Notes: a model not told the origin generated them from the letters alone. Positions 33,539 to 42,660 are shown, counted from the stretch's first letter. The stretch: 64,000 nt of DNA from an uncultured Clostridia bacterium (GCA_947631765.1 CANRMP010000009.1:1-64000), one strand, 5' to 3'. Translations and numbers: made by a program.

Positions 33539-34410
33539 ACGCCGCCACCTCCCGCTTTTTGCAGCAGCAGAGGTAAAAGCGCCTTTGCCGCGTCTTCAAC
33601 CGTGTATATCCCCTCGGGTATTTCCATGCCCATTGCCCGCAGTCTTGTCATAAGCGAGGTGATTTGAGGCACGTCAAGCCCCATTTTGCAAAGCTCGTCG
33701 GCTTTTTTGAACACTTCCTCCTTGCAGCCGCTGACAAAGCACTTGCCGTGGTTCATAACTATAATATCGTCCGCATAGGACGCCATATCCTCCATGCTGT
33801 GACTGACAATTACGACAGTCCCTCCGGTAGCGTCGCGAAAGTCGAGTATGGCTTTGAAAATATCCTTCCTGCCGACCGGGTCAAGCCCCGAGGCGGGCTC
33901 GTCAAGCACAAGTACCTCGGGCTCCATTGCCATTATACCGGCTATTGCAACCCTTCTCTTCTGACCGCCCGAGAGCTCAAAGGGAGATTTTGAAAACAAA
34001 TCCTCGTCAAGCCCCACAAGGGAGGCGGCTTTTTTAACTCGCCTTTCTATTTCTTTTTCATCAAGCTTCATGTTTGTGGGACCGTATGCGATATCCTTAT
34101 AAACCGTTTCCTCAAAGAGCTGATATTCGGGATACTGAAATACAAGCCCGACTCTGAATCTTATGTCTCTTAATTTCTTTTTATCGGCAAATATATCCTC
34201 GCCAAACAGCCTCACACTGCCGCTTGTCGGCTTTATAAGACCGTTCATCATCTGGACCATGGTGGATTTTCCGCTACCGGTATGTCCGATGATGCCGCTT
34301 ACCCTTCCTTTTGCTATTTTAACGCTCACTCCGCTCAGCGCGTCGGTGCGAAACACCGTTCCGGTGCCGTAAACAAAGCTTACGTCAACAAGCTCTATTG
34401 CCGTCTCCAT
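33535..34410 (-). CDS. ecfA2: Energy-coupling factor ATPase EcfA2
   Basis: The second ABC ATPase of the ECF module. The start at 34410 (METAIELVDVSF) lies 2 bases after the ecfA1 stop, with AAGGAAGG 8-12 bases upstream inside ecfA1; the frame is open further upstream but has no site. The 291-aa protein has Walker A GHTGSGKST, a Q-loop, the signature LSGGQKRRVAIAGI and Walker B VLVLDEPASG. A C-terminal extension of about 60 residues is normal for EcfA. Its stop overlaps the ecfT start, so translation is coupled. Confidence 0.93.
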   Translation of the reverse strand: METAIELVDVSFVYGTGTVFRTDALSGVSVKIAKGRVSGIIGHTGSGKSTMVQMMNGLIKPTSGSVRLFGEDIFADKKKLRDIRFRVGLVFQYPEYQLFEETVYKDIAYGPTNMKLDEKEIERRVKKAASLVGLDEDLFSKSPFELSGGQKRRVAIAGIMAMEPEVLVLDEPASGLDPVGRKDIFKAILDFRDATGGTVVIVSHSMEDMASYADDIIVMNHGKCFVSGCKEEVFKKADELCKMGLDVPQITSLMTRLRAMGMEIPEGIYTVEDAAKALLPLLLQKAGGGGV

Positions 34411-34412
34411 GT

Positions 34413-35273
34413 CTATTGCACCCTTCCTTTTCCGATACCGAATATAGCGACTGCCGCCTCGTCTTCGGTTATTATTCCGTCGGGAAGCTCCACTCCGTGA
34501 GTTTTTAATATATGGCAAAGCTCGGTCACCTGAGGGACGGCAAGCCCTATTTCAAACATTTTTTCCACCTGTGAAAAGATTTCACACGGACGACCCTGCA
34601 TTACTATTTCTCCCCTGTCCATCACCACAACTCTGTCCGCAAGAACCGCCTCGCTCATGTCATGGGTTATATGCACTATTGTTATTTGCCTTTCTTTGTT
34701 AAGCTTGCAAATTGTCCTCATGACCTCATCCCGCCCCGCGGGGTCGAGCATTGCGGTCGCCTCGTCAAATATTATGCATCGCGGCATCATGGCAAGCACT
34801 CCGGCAATGGCTATTCTCTGCTTTTGCCCGCCGGACAGCCTTGAGGGCGCGTGCTTTGCATATTCCTTCATGCCGACAGTTTCAAGAGCATTGTCCACCC
34901 TTCTGCGAATTTCCGAGCTCTCAATTCCGAGATTTTCCGGACCGAAGGCGATATCCTCCTCGACAACCGTCGCCACAAGCTGATTGTCGGGATTTTGAAA
35001 CACCATGCCCACGTTTTTTCTGACCTCTAAAATATCCTTGTCGCTCATATTCGGCGAAAGCTTTATCCCGTCGACCGTGATTTCTCCCGACTCGGGCTCA
35101 AGTATCATATTCATGAGCTTTGCAAGTGTGGACTTTCCCGAGCCGTTTCTGCCGAGAATTGCTAAAAATTCGCCCTTTTCGATATTAAGATTTATACCGT
35201 TTATTACGGTGGCTGACTTTTCGTCCTCATCAAGATAGCTGAATTTGAGATCTTTTATTTCAATAAATGACAT
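34413..35273 (-). CDS. ecfA1: Energy-coupling factor ATPase EcfA1
   Basis: The first ABC ATPase of the ECF module, 286 aa. Walker A is GRNGSGKST, the signature LSGGQKQRIAIAG and Walker B CIIFDEATAML, followed by the switch His in ITHDM. It pairs with EcfA2 as a heterodimer driving EcfT. The N-terminal segment IKDLKFSYLDEDE is typical. The gene begins 12 bases after the RlmI-like gene and runs straight into ecfA2. The ribosome site (AGAAGGATAA) lies 6 bases before the ATG. Confidence 0.94.
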   Translation of the reverse strand: MSFIEIKDLKFSYLDEDEKSATVINGINLNIEKGEFLAILGRNGSGKSTLAKLMNMILEPESGEITVDGIKLSPNMSDKDILEVRKNVGMVFQNPDNQLVATVVEEDIAFGPENLGIESSEIRRRVDNALETVGMKEYAKHAPSRLSGGQKQRIAIAGVLAMMPRCIIFDEATAMLDPAGRDEVMRTICKLNKERQITIVHITHDMSEAVLADRVVVMDRGEIVMQGRPCEIFSQVEKMFEIGLAVPQVTELCHILKTHGVELPDGIITEDEAAVAIFGIGKGRVQ

Positions 35274-35285
35274 TTATTATCCTTC

Positions 35286-36164
35286 TCATATTTTGTCGCT
35301 TACCCAGCGCGCGGCGCTTCCGCACGGGAGCATAAAACCGCTTGAGGTGACCGGCAGTCCGACCTCGTCGCACTCAACCTTGCCTCCAAAGCGCTTTTTC
35401 AGCTTAAGCGAAAGAATGTATCCCATTGCCGACGGGGAAAGACCGGCAGTATAGCTGTTTAAAAGGAAAAAGAGCGGATCATCCGACAAAAGCCCTGCGC
35501 ATATTTCCACAAGCTCGGATATACAGTCCTCAAGCTTCCACACCTCTCCGGCGGGTCCTCTGCCGTATGAGGGCGGATCCATAATAATTGCGTCATACCT
35601 GTTGCCTCTTCTTATTTCCCTCTCGACGAATTTGCGGCAGTCGTCGACGATCCATCTTATCGGAGCATCAGAGAGCCCCGAAAGAGCTGCGTTTTCGCGG
35701 GCGGAGGACACCATGCCCTTTGCGGCGTCGACGTGTACGACAAGCGCTCCCGCCTTGGCGGCGGCAAGAGTGGCGCCTCCGGTATATGCAAAGAGATTGA
35801 GAACCCTTGGCGGTCCCTTTGCCTCTTTTATAAGCCTTGAGAACCATTCCCAGTTTGCCGCCTGCTCGGGAAAAAGTCCGGTATGCTTAAATCCCATCGG
35901 CTTTACCTTGAATTTAAGCCCGAGAGAGGAATATTCCACCTCCCATTCATCCGGAAGACGTGTGTTTTTCTCCCATGAGCCGCCGCCCGAGTGAGAGCGA
36001 AGGTAGGAGCCGTCGGCGCTCTTCCAGAGCTTTGAGACAGCCTCATCCTTCCATATGACCTGAGGGTCGGGTCTTATCAGCAGGTATTTTCCCCATCTTT
36101 CAAGCCGCTTGCCCTCATTTGCGTCAATCAGTTCATAATCCTGCCATTTGTCCGCTTTATACAT
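35286..36164 (-). CDS. RlmI/RlmK-like class I rRNA methyltransferase
   Basis: A 292-aa SAM-dependent methyltransferase related to the 23S rRNA m5C enzymes RlmI and RlmK. The cofactor site NLFAYTGGATLAAAKAG (about 122-138) and the catalytic-loop IIMDPPSYGRG (about 200) are diagnostic of that group. It lacks the N-terminal PUA domain of RlmI and is shorter (about 390 is usual for the full-length enzyme). The target base cannot be inferred. It sits between ruvB (34 bases upstream) and ecfA1 (12 bases downstream), probably in one long transcript. Confidence 0.82.
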   Translation of the reverse strand: MYKADKWQDYELIDANEGKRLERWGKYLLIRPDPQVIWKDEAVSKLWKSADGSYLRSHSGGGSWEKNTRLPDEWEVEYSSLGLKFKVKPMGFKHTGLFPEQAANWEWFSRLIKEAKGPPRVLNLFAYTGGATLAAAKAGALVVHVDAAKGMVSSARENAALSGLSDAPIRWIVDDCRKFVEREIRRGNRYDAIIMDPPSYGRGPAGEVWKLEDCISELVEICAGLLSDDPLFFLLNSYTAGLSPSAMGYILSLKLKKRFGGKVECDEVGLPVTSSGFMLPCGSAARWVSDKI

Positions 36165-36198
36165 TAGTTTTTTATTCCGCGCTTTCGTTTAAATGTTT

Positions 36199-37278
36199 TT
36201 AAATATCAAATGACGTCTGAGACGTCTTGTCGGAATCTTTTTTTTGCGTATCGCGCTCATCCTTAAAAGGAATCCCCAAATGCTCATAAGCAAGTCTTGT
36301 GGCGCATCTTCCCCTGAGGGTTCTCGAAAGAAAGCCTATTTGCATAAGATACGGTTCGTAAACGTCCTCAATGGTGATAGCCTCCTCGCCGATAGTCGCC
36401 GCAAGAGTTTCAAGCCCGACAGGTCCTCCGCCGTAGATTTTAATAATCGTGTCAAGCATTTTGCGGTCTATGTTGTCAAGCCCGAGCTCATCTATTTCAA
36501 GCGCCCTCAGCGCGTACTCGGATATTTCTTTATCGATAACTCCGCTTCCCTTTATTTGGGCGAAATCGCGCACTCTTTTAAGCAGGCGGTTTGCAACTCT
36601 CGGAGTACCTCTTGAACAGCTTGCGATTTTATATGCGCCGTCAGGCTGTATGTCGATATCAAGTATGCGCGCGCTCCGTGCGACAATTTCGGCAAGCTCC
36701 TCGGTGCTGTAAAGCTCAAGCTTCAAGAGCACTCCGAAACGGTCACGAAGCGGTGTGGAAAGCTGACCCGCTCTTGTGGTGGCGCCTATTAAGGTAAAGT
36801 GCGGCAGCTTCATTCGAAACGACCGCGCGGCGGGACCCTTTCCGATTATGATATCTATTTCAAAATCCTCCATTGCGGGATAGAGCACCTCTTCCACAAG
36901 GCGGGGAAGTCGGTGTATCTCATCTATAAACAGAATGTCGTTTTCCGCAAGATTTGTAAGCAGTGCCACAAGGTCTCCCGCTTTTTCTATAGCGGGACCG
37001 GAGGTTATTCTTATATTTACCCCCATTTCGTTTGCGATAATATTTGATAACGTCGTCTTGCCGAGCCCGGGAGGTCCGTAAAGGAGGACGTGGTCGAGCA
37101 TTTCGCCTCTCTGCTTTGCCGCCTCGATGTAAATACCGAGATTTTCCTTCGCCTTTGTCTGCCCTATATACTCACTAAGCGTTTTGGGGCGCAGGGTCAG
37201 CTCGGTATCGAAATCCTCTTCCCTCTCCTTGCCGTCAAGTATTCTGCTTTCTATATTAAATTCTTCGTAACTGTCCAT
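36199..37278 (-). CDS. ruvB: Holliday junction helicase RuvB
   Basis: RuvB is the AAA+ motor that moves Holliday junctions with RuvA. The 359-aa protein has Walker [10 protein letters not shown], Walker B LFIDEIHR, sensor 1 [19 protein letters not shown] and the C-terminal winged helix ([11 protein letters not shown], then [10 protein letters not shown]). A charged tail of about 20 residues follows. It starts 22 bases after ruvA with GAAGG close to the ATG. The order ruvC-ruvA-ruvB is standard. Confidence 0.97.
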   Translation of the reverse strand: MDSYEEFNIESRILDGKEREEDFDTELTLRPKTLSEYIGQTKAKENLGIYIEAAKQRGEMLDHVLLYGPPGLGKTTLSNIIANEMGVNIRITSGPAIEKAGDLVALLTNLAENDILFIDEIHRLPRLVEEVLYPAMEDFEIDIIIGKGPAARSFRMKLPHFTLIGATTRAGQLSTPLRDRFGVLLKLELYSTEELAEIVARSARILDIDIQPDGAYKIASCSRGTPRVANRLLKRVRDFAQIKGSGVIDKEISEYALRALEIDELGLDNIDRKMLDTIIKIYGGGPVGLETLAATIGEEAITIEDVYEPYLMQIGFLSRTLRGRCATRLAYEHLGIPFKDERDTQKKDSDKTSQTSFDI

Positions 37279-37300
37279 AAGCCTTCACTTTGCCTTTTTA

Positions 37301-37912
37301 TTATTTCATAAGTGCATTTAGCGCCTGTCTTACAAGTGTATCGCAGTCAAGCTCCGCGGAAAGGTTTTTAAGGGCGTAGCTTGCCTCGGCTCTTGTATAT
37401 CCGAGGCTCATAAGAACCGCCATGGCGTCTCCCATCGCACTGCCCGGCGTCTCCTCGTTTTCTTCAAGCAGTAAACTGCTCTCGGAGCCTGCAAAGGTGC
37501 CGATATTCTTTGCGTACTTGTCCTTAAGCTCAAGAATGACGCGCTCCGCGCTTTTTTTGCCCACACCGTTTGCGGCGCTTATCGCCTTTATATCTCCTGC
37601 CGATATCGCCATGCCGAGCTTTTCGGGAGTGAGCACCGAGCAAATTGCCATAGCCGCCTTGGGTCCTATACCCGAAACGTTTATCAAAAGGCAAAACGCC
37701 GCTCTTTCCTCCTCGGTGTAAAAGCCGAACAGCTCCTCTGCGTCCTCCCTCACCGAAAAGTATGAATAAAGCTTAACGTTCTCCCCGACCTTGCCCGAAA
37801 GCTTGCCGAGGGTTTGCGAGCTGACTGTCAGCTTGTACCCGACTCCCGCGCAGTCAACAACCGCAAAATCGGGTTCGACCATTGCCAAAATTCCGGAAAA
37901 ATAATAGTACAC
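37301..37912 (-). CDS. ruvA: Holliday junction DNA-binding protein RuvA
   Basis: RuvA binds four-way DNA junctions and loads RuvB. The start at GTG 37912 (reading MYYYFSGILA) is preferred because GGAG lies 6 bases upstream; an ATG four codons earlier has none. This gives 203 aa, the family norm. Domain I is the OB-fold ending in DCAGVGYKL, domain II has the helix-hairpin-helix motifs VSGIGPKAAMAIC and ANGVGKKSAERVI, and domain III (SLGYTRAEASYAL) contacts RuvB. A short hairpin (GCCGC-GCGGC) sits just before the gene. Confidence 0.95.
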   Translation of the reverse strand: MYYYFSGILAMVEPDFAVVDCAGVGYKLTVSSQTLGKLSGKVGENVKLYSYFSVREDAEELFGFYTEEERAAFCLLINVSGIGPKAAMAICSVLTPEKLGMAISAGDIKAISAANGVGKKSAERVILELKDKYAKNIGTFAGSESSLLLEENEETPGSAMGDAMAVLMSLGYTRAEASYALKNLSAELDCDTLVRQALNALMK

Positions 37913-37959
37913 AACAATCTCCATTCTGCCGCAAAAGGCGGCTTTGTCTTTTTTTGATT

Positions 37960-38460
37960 TCAGTTTTGGTTGTAAAAGCTCTTAAGTCTCGATTTTCCAG
38001 TATGAGCGTGACAAATTGCAATTGCAAGCGCGTCGCAGGTGTCGTCAAGCTTTGGCGCCTTCTCAAGCCCAAGAAGGGTTTTTACCATAAGAATTACCTG
38101 ATTTTTTTCCGCCTTGCCGTACCCCACAACCGACTGCTTTACCTGAAGAGGGGTGTACTCGTTGACCTCAAGCCCGTTTTGAGCGGCGGCAAGAAGCACA
38201 ACTCCGCGTGCCTCGGCAACGGTTATTCCGGTTGTTATATTAGTGTTAAAAAACAGCTCCTCAACGGCAATTTCGTCCGGACGGTGCTTTTTTATAAGCG
38301 CGTCAAGCTCGCTGTGAATCTTAAAGAGCCTTTTTTCGACCGGCGTGTGGGCGGGAGTCGTAATCGCGCCGTACGCAAGCGTTTTAAAACGCATATTGTG
38401 ATATTCGATAATACCGTACCCCACAATCGCCAGTCCCGGGTCTATTCCGAGAATCACCAT
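37960..38460 (-). CDS. ruvC: Holliday junction endonuclease RuvC
   Basis: RuvC resolves Holliday junctions. The start at 38460 (MVILGIDPGLA) has GGAGGATG 7 bases upstream and gives 166 aa. The catalytic acidic residues are visible: Asp7 in GIDPG, Glu in VEELFF (about 67) and two Asp in DDTCDALAIA (about 140). It leads the ruvC-ruvA-ruvB set with a consensus promoter just upstream, which may drive the whole 21.5-38.5 kb minus-strand block in part. Confidence 0.96.
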   Translation of the reverse strand: MVILGIDPGLAIVGYGIIEYHNMRFKTLAYGAITTPAHTPVEKRLFKIHSELDALIKKHRPDEIAVEELFFNTNITTGITVAEARGVVLLAAAQNGLEVNEYTPLQVKQSVVGYGKAEKNQVILMVKTLLGLEKAPKLDDTCDALAIAICHAHTGKSRLKSFYNQN

Positions 38461-38509
38461 GCAAACATCCTCCGCTCCATTTATATAAATAAGCATTTTG
38501 CGTCATTAT

Positions 38510-38538
38510 ATTATAGCATATAAGAAGCCGCTTGTCAA
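38510..38538 (-). promoter_or_regulatory. Consensus promoter of ruvC
   Basis: On the minus strand TTGACA (plus 38533-38538), 17 bases and TATAAT (plus 38510-38515), a perfect match. It is 50 bases before the ruvC start. No SOS-type LexA box was recognised. Confidence 0.85.
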
Positions 38539-38660
38539 AGAAAATATTAAGTTATTTTATTTTATTTGCATTAAGTTAACACGGCGGACTTATTTTCGGC
38601 ATGAAGTACGGCTGACCCTTCTCAAAAAGAAAAACTCTTTGGAAATTTTTATAATACCGA

Positions 38661-38689
38661 TTGAAATTATATTCATTATCTGCTATAAT
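38661..38689 (+). promoter_or_regulatory. Promoter of the SLOG-prmC unit
   Basis: TTGAAA (38661-38666), 17 bases and TATAAT (38684-38689). The transcript begins with a CGGGAA-CTTCCCG hairpin (about 38702-38724) before the GGAGGAG ribosome site. The rest of 38539-38660 holds nothing recognised. Confidence 0.75.
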
Positions 38690-38745
38690 AAAAAACAGCC
38701 GTCGGGAAAGCATTACCTTCCCGGCAAGTTAACGCGGAGGAGCAG

Positions 38746-39261
38746 ATGAACAATTCGGCATTTAACAATAAAAATATAACCTGCTGTTTTACGGGTCACA
38801 GGGCTCTCTCCGACACGGAAAGAATGCTTTGCCTTGACCGTATTACTCAAGCCGTGGAGGCTCTGATAAGTATGGGGGTCACCCACTTTATAGCGGGCGG
38901 CGCCGTCGGCTTTGACACAATTGCCGAGGTGAGCGTTCTCAATCTGAAAAAAAGAAAATATCCCGAGATAAAATTGACCGTAGCCGTGCCCTTTCCGGGT
39001 CAGCCGAACAGCTGGAGCGCCGCCGACAAGGCGCTTTACCATACAATCCTCTCCGAGGCGGACGAGATTGTAACGCTTTCCAAGGACTATCACCCGGGCT
39101 GTATGAGCATAAGAAACAGGTATATGGTTGACAGGAGCGTCTATTGCCTGTGCTACGTCACAAAAGATTCGGGAGGATCGTTTTACACGGCACAATATGC
39201 CCAAAAGAAAGGGCTTAAAGTATACAATCTTGCCTTAGTAAGCGGTATCACGGTGCTTTGA
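38746..39261 (+). CDS. SLOG-family (DUF1273/YpsA-like) protein
   Basis: A 171-aa protein of the SLOG superfamily, with the early CFTGHR motif and the GGAVGFDTIAE segment that form a Rossmann-like ligand pocket. It matches DUF1273 (YpsA-like) proteins; YpsA affects cell division in some Firmicutes, but the ligand and function of this one are unknown. GGAGGAG lies just before the ATG. The next gene, prmC, begins at the base after its stop codon, so the two are translationally coupled. Confidence 0.82.
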   Translation: MNNSAFNNKNITCCFTGHRALSDTERMLCLDRITQAVEALISMGVTHFIAGGAVGFDTIAEVSVLNLKKRKYPEIKLTVAVPFPGQPNSWSAADKALYHTILSEADEIVTLSKDYHPGCMSIRNRYMVDRSVYCLCYVTKDSGGSFYTAQYAQKKGLKVYNLALVSGITVL

Positions 39262-40032
39262 ATGTGCACGTCCGATAATATAATAAAAAGCTTTTCAAGT
39301 GAGGAAAAGGAGCTTTTTTCTCTTCTTGACGAAAAAGAAAAGAAAGCCGCTCTTGAAGCTGTAAGCCAGGGTCAGCTTACGCCGTATATATTCGGGAAAA
39401 AGTATTTTTTCAAAAATTATTTTACAATAAATACCTCCTGCCTCATTCCGCGCCCCGACACGGAAAGAGTGGTCGAGGCGGTGATGTCCCTCTTGCCGAG
39501 AGGCGGCGGAAATATTGCCGACCTTTGCTGTGGCTGCGGCTGTATAGCTCTTTCGGTTCTTGACGAATATAAGAGCTGCAGGGCGCTTCTTGTTGACATA
39601 AGCGAGGGGGCGCTCGACGCGGCAAGGGAAAATACAAAAAGGCTTTTGTGCGCCGACAGAGCGGTTGTTGTCAAATCGGATATTTTAAAAGACGACCCCT
39701 TGGAAGAAAGCCGTTTTGATATAATAGTCTCAAACCCTCCCTATCTTCGAAGCGATGAAATATCCCTTTACCCGAGCCTTGAAAAGGAGCCGAAAATCGC
39801 GCTTGACGGGGGAGCGGACGGCATGACCTTTTATCGAAGAATACTAAACACCTTTTGCAAAAACCTTAAAAACGAGGGCTTTTTTGTTTTCGAGATAGGC
39901 TACGACCAAAAAGAAAAAATAGAGGCGGTTGCCCAAAGCTGCGGATTTTTCTGCAAAGTTACAAAGGATTACGGCGGAAATTACCGCACGGCTGTTTTAA
40001 GGAGACATAATGAAAATAAGCGAAATATTTAA
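39262..40032 (+). CDS. prmC: PrmC-like N5-glutamine methyltransferase
   Basis: A 256-aa class I methyltransferase of the HemK/PrmC family, which methylates the GGQ glutamine of release factors. The substrate motif is intact as NPPY, preceded by the cofactor loop ADLCCGCGCIALSV and the family segment CLIPRPDTERVVEAV. It is slightly shorter than the usual 280 aa, mainly at the N-terminus. It is not next to prfA, its usual partner. The gene abuts the SLOG gene without a gap and overlaps the next gene by 23 bases. It could be an unassigned relative, but the NPPY and IPRPDTE motifs argue for PrmC. Confidence 0.85.
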   Translation: MCTSDNIIKSFSSEEKELFSLLDEKEKKAALEAVSQGQLTPYIFGKKYFFKNYFTINTSCLIPRPDTERVVEAVMSLLPRGGGNIADLCCGCGCIALSVLDEYKSCRALLVDISEGALDAARENTKRLLCADRAVVVKSDILKDDPLEESRFDIIVSNPPYLRSDEISLYPSLEKEPKIALDGGADGMTFYRRILNTFCKNLKNEGFFVFEIGYDQKEKIEAVAQSCGFFCKVTKDYGGNYRTAVLRRHNENKRNI

Positions 40033-40369
40033 AGAGGCGGTCGCATACCAGTGGTTTCACATTCTGCTCGGGCGTTTTTACGGCGACAGAAAAAGCCGAC
40101 TTCCGATAAAGCACACAAAGCGTGAGGTAGCGCAAAACATCACCTTCAGTTGGGGCTTTGGAGCGTTTGTCGGAATTAACATTCTTGTTTTTATCTTTTT
40201 TATCTTCAGATACGTAAACAAGGTTGTACCGGTAATAATAACACTGCTTGTTCTTTTGCTTCTGTCTCTTGTGCTTTCAAGCGTCGTCTCGTGCTTTTAT
40301 ATATTTGCTGCAGCGTACCTTGAGCTAAAGGAAAGTAAAAAGCTTGAAAAGAAAAAGAAAAGTAAATAA
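40010..40369 (+). CDS. Small membrane protein, unknown
   Basis: A 119-aa protein I do not recognise. It has two membrane helices (about 44-65 and 71-103) and charged, basic ends (KKLEKKKKSK at the C-terminus). It overlaps the 3' end of prmC by 23 bases and has AAGGAGAC 5 bases before its ATG, so translation is well supported. The overlap suggests cotranscription with prmC and SLOG. There is no other clue to function. Confidence 0.68.
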   Translation: MKISEIFKEAVAYQWFHILLGRFYGDRKSRLPIKHTKREVAQNITFSWGFGAFVGINILVFIFFIFRYVNKVVPVIITLLVLLLLSLVLSSVVSCFYIFAAAYLELKESKKLEKKKKSK

Positions 40370-40427
40370 AACCGAAATTTCACATATAATTTAGTAAATA
40401 TCATACAAGAAAGGACTATATAACAGA

Positions 40428-41480
40428 GTGAGCAAGATTAATGTATGCTGCATATTCGGCGGCGTTTCAACAGAGCATAAGGTGTCCCTTTCCTCCGCAA
40501 CCACAGTGCTGACAAATATCGACAGAGAAAAATACGAGCCGATAATGCTCGGAATAACGACAAGCGGCAGATGGCTGCTTTATAGGGGACCTGTAGAAAA
40601 TATCGCAACCGGAGAATGGGAACGGGGCGACGAATTTTTGACCGAGGCGTGGATATCCCCCTCAAGAAACGAAAAATGCATTTACACGGCGGATGGTGAA
40701 AAGCTCCCTGTCGACGTGGTTTTCCCCGCGGTACACGGCACAAACTGCGAGGACGGCACTCTGCAAGGACTTCTGACTCTTTCGGGCATTCCTTACGTCG
40801 GCTCCGACTGTGAGTCCTCCGCGATATGCATGGACAAGGCGGCGACAAAGACAATTCTTCAAACCTGCAATATTCCAATGGCAAAGGCGGTGGTTGCCAC
40901 AAGGACGGAAATAAAAAGCGATATTAAAAATCTCATTGCAAAATGCGAGAGTCTTGAATATCCGATGTTCGTAAAGCCGGCAAGAACAGGCTCCTCTATC
41001 GGGGTTTTCAAGGTGCGAAGCGGAGACGAGCTTGCGGACGCGCTGAGCGAGGCATGCGTTTTTGACAAGAAGGTACTTGTCGAGGAATATATCAGAGGCG
41101 CGGAAATTGAGGTTGCCGTTATGGGAAACGAAGAGCCGCAGGCTTCGATTTGCGGCGAAATAGACCCCGGAAGTGATTTTTACGATTATGACACAAAGTA
41201 TGTAAACGACAGAGCAAGCTACTATATACCGGCAAGAATCGATGAAAAAAGCTCCGACAAGGTCAGAGAATACGCCCTTGAAATATACAAAACGCTCGGC
41301 TGCCGCGGGCTTGCAAGGATTGACTTTTTTGTCGGGGAGAGAATTATTTTCAACGAAATCAACACCCTTCCCGGCTTTACCTCAATAAGTATGTTCCCAA
41401 GGCTCTTTATGCACTCGGGAATGACTATAAGCGACATAATAGACCGTCTTATCACGCTTGCCCTTGCACAAAACAACTAA
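40428..41480 (+). CDS. ddl: D-alanine--D-alanine ligase
   Basis: Ddl joins two D-Ala to make the dipeptide end of the peptidoglycan stem. The 350-aa ATP-grasp protein begins at GTG 40428 (CCIFGGVSTEH follows; AAAGGA is about 14 bases upstream). It has the family segments KPARTGSSIGV, EEYIRGAEIEVA and FNEINTLPGFTSISM. The omega loop reads YDYDTKYVNDRASYY, with the Tyr that is typical of D-Ala:D-Ala ligases rather than the D-Ser or D-lactate types. Its substrate is supplied by Alr at 21.5 kb. It ends before a terminator at 41495. Confidence 0.93.
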   Translation: MSKINVCCIFGGVSTEHKVSLSSATTVLTNIDREKYEPIMLGITTSGRWLLYRGPVENIATGEWERGDEFLTEAWISPSRNEKCIYTADGEKLPVDVVFPAVHGTNCEDGTLQGLLTLSGIPYVGSDCESSAICMDKAATKTILQTCNIPMAKAVVATRTEIKSDIKNLIAKCESLEYPMFVKPARTGSSIGVFKVRSGDELADALSEACVFDKKVLVEEYIRGAEIEVAVMGNEEPQASICGEIDPGSDFYDYDTKYVNDRASYYIPARIDEKSSDKVREYALEIYKTLGCRGLARIDFFVGERIIFNEINTLPGFTSISMFPRLFMHSGMTISDIIDRLITLALAQNN

Positions 41481-41494
41481 ACTCGGGCAAAGCG

Positions 41495-41533
41495 GCGCAA
41501 ATGCAAAAAATCTCTTGCAATTTGCGCTTTTTT
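41495..41533 (+). terminator. Terminator of ddl
   Basis: GCGCAAAT-GCAA (41495-41506) pairs with TTGC-AATTTGCGC (41515-41527), one base bulged, and is followed by TTTTTTATAG. The upstream part of the following promoter (TTGCAA at 41515) overlaps it. Confidence 0.75.
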
Positions 41534-41543
41534 ATAGTAATAT
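41515..41543 (+). promoter_or_regulatory. Possible promoter of the GH18-like lipoprotein gene
   Basis: TTGCAA (41515-41520), 17 bases and TAATAT (41538-41543). It overlaps the ddl terminator, so it is only a tentative call. Confidence 0.45.
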
Positions 41544-41594
41544 ATTAATGGTAATACATTCAAGTTTCATTGCAAAGGAGAAAAAAGAAAAAAT

Positions 41595-42584
41595 ATGACA
41601 GTCAAAAAAATACCGCTTTTGATTCTTGCGGCAATGCTTGCGCTTTTACTCTGTCTTACAAGCGCGTGCCAAAGCTCAAACGTCACAGAAGGCACCACCT
41701 TGGCCGCCACAACAACCGGCGGCGCGGATGCTGCACCCGATACAACCGAGGAGGATGACGGCTGGGTGTCGGCAGTATTCGGCGGAGGTCCCTTTGTGAC
41801 CGGAGGAAGAGCCGTTGCAACCCGCATTAAGCAGTCGGGCTTTAACACTATGATTATCTGGTCGGTACATGTAAACGGCGACGGAACGCTCAATCTCAAC
41901 GACATACCTGTATGCAAAAACGGCGAGCTTATTGATAACAATACCGTAAAAAGCGCGGTTGCGACCTGGGCAACCCTTAAAGAAGGAAGCTCCTCCATAA
42001 AGAGAATCGAGCTAAGCGTCGGCGCATGGGGAACAGCGGATTTTGAAGGGATTAAGAGCTTCATTGAAAAAGACGGCGACGGCGAGAACACCGTGCTTTA
42101 CAAGAACTTCAAGGCGCTTATCGACGCTACGGGAGCGGACGCTGTAAACTTTGACGACGAGAGCTGTTATGACGTCGCCTCCGCCACCACGTTCGGCAAA
42201 ATGTGCGACAAAATGGGCGTAAAGGTCAGCCTTTGTCCCTACACCAATATAAACTACTGGAAATCGCTCAAAAACAATCTCGGAGATATTGTCGACAGAA
42301 TATATCTCCAATGCTACAGCGGCGGAAGCGGCAATACCCCGAACACCTGGGCAAACTGGGCAAAGGAGTTTGATATGGATATAATCCCCGGCTTCTGGTG
42401 CGGCACAGGTGACGGAAGAGACGCCGCCCTGTCGGTATCCACAAAGCTTAAGAGCAACAGAACTCACATAACGGGCGGATTCATGTGGCTTTATGACGAA
42501 CTGCAAGGCTTGTCCTCTCCCAATTCGACAAAGGATTATGCCAAGGCGATAAACAACGCAAAGCCCGCCAAAAAGGACGACTGA
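41595..42584 (+). CDS. Lipoprotein with GH18-like TIM-barrel domain
   Basis: A 329-aa exported protein. Residues 1-24 form a lipoprotein signal ending SAC-Q, followed by a Thr/Ala/Asp spacer to about 55. The rest resembles GH18-like TIM barrels found in fungal and actinobacterial proteins, sometimes annotated as coagulation factor 5/8-type: an early GGPFVTGGRAVATRI strand, SVGAWGTADFEGIK, then DAVNFDDES, which echoes the DxxDxDxE chitinase motif, and DRIYLQCYSGG. The acidic residues suggest a glycosidase, but the motif is not a clean GH18 match. It stands alone between terminators. The AAAGGAG site is about 14 bases before the ATG. Confidence 0.62.
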   Translation: MTVKKIPLLILAAMLALLLCLTSACQSSNVTEGTTLAATTTGGADAAPDTTEEDDGWVSAVFGGGPFVTGGRAVATRIKQSGFNTMIIWSVHVNGDGTLNLNDIPVCKNGELIDNNTVKSAVATWATLKEGSSSIKRIELSVGAWGTADFEGIKSFIEKDGDGENTVLYKNFKALIDATGADAVNFDDESCYDVASATTFGKMCDKMGVKVSLCPYTNINYWKSLKNNLGDIVDRIYLQCYSGGSGNTPNTWANWAKEFDMDIIPGFWCGTGDGRDAALSVSTKLKSNRTHITGGFMWLYDELQGLSSPNSTKDYAKAINNAKPAKKDD

Positions 42585-42609
42585 TAGCTTTCAGTTATAA
42601 AAACACTCT

Positions 42610-42650
42610 GCACCGCGCAAAGCTTTTTTGCGCGGTGCGTTAATATTTAT
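42610..42650. terminator. Bidirectional terminator between convergent genes
   Basis: GCACCGCGCAAA (42610-42621) pairs with TTGCGCGGTGC (42628-42638) around GCTTTT. T-rich DNA follows on plus (TTAATATTTATTTT). It separates the GH18-like gene from the convergent acetyltransferase gene. Confidence 0.75.
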
Positions 42651-42660
42651 TTTGTAGTTT

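Noticed and set aside
34411-34518. Upstream extension of EcfA2 to 34518
   Set aside because: It would overlap ecfA1 by over 100 bases without a ribosome site; the ATG at 34410 has one and yields normal length.
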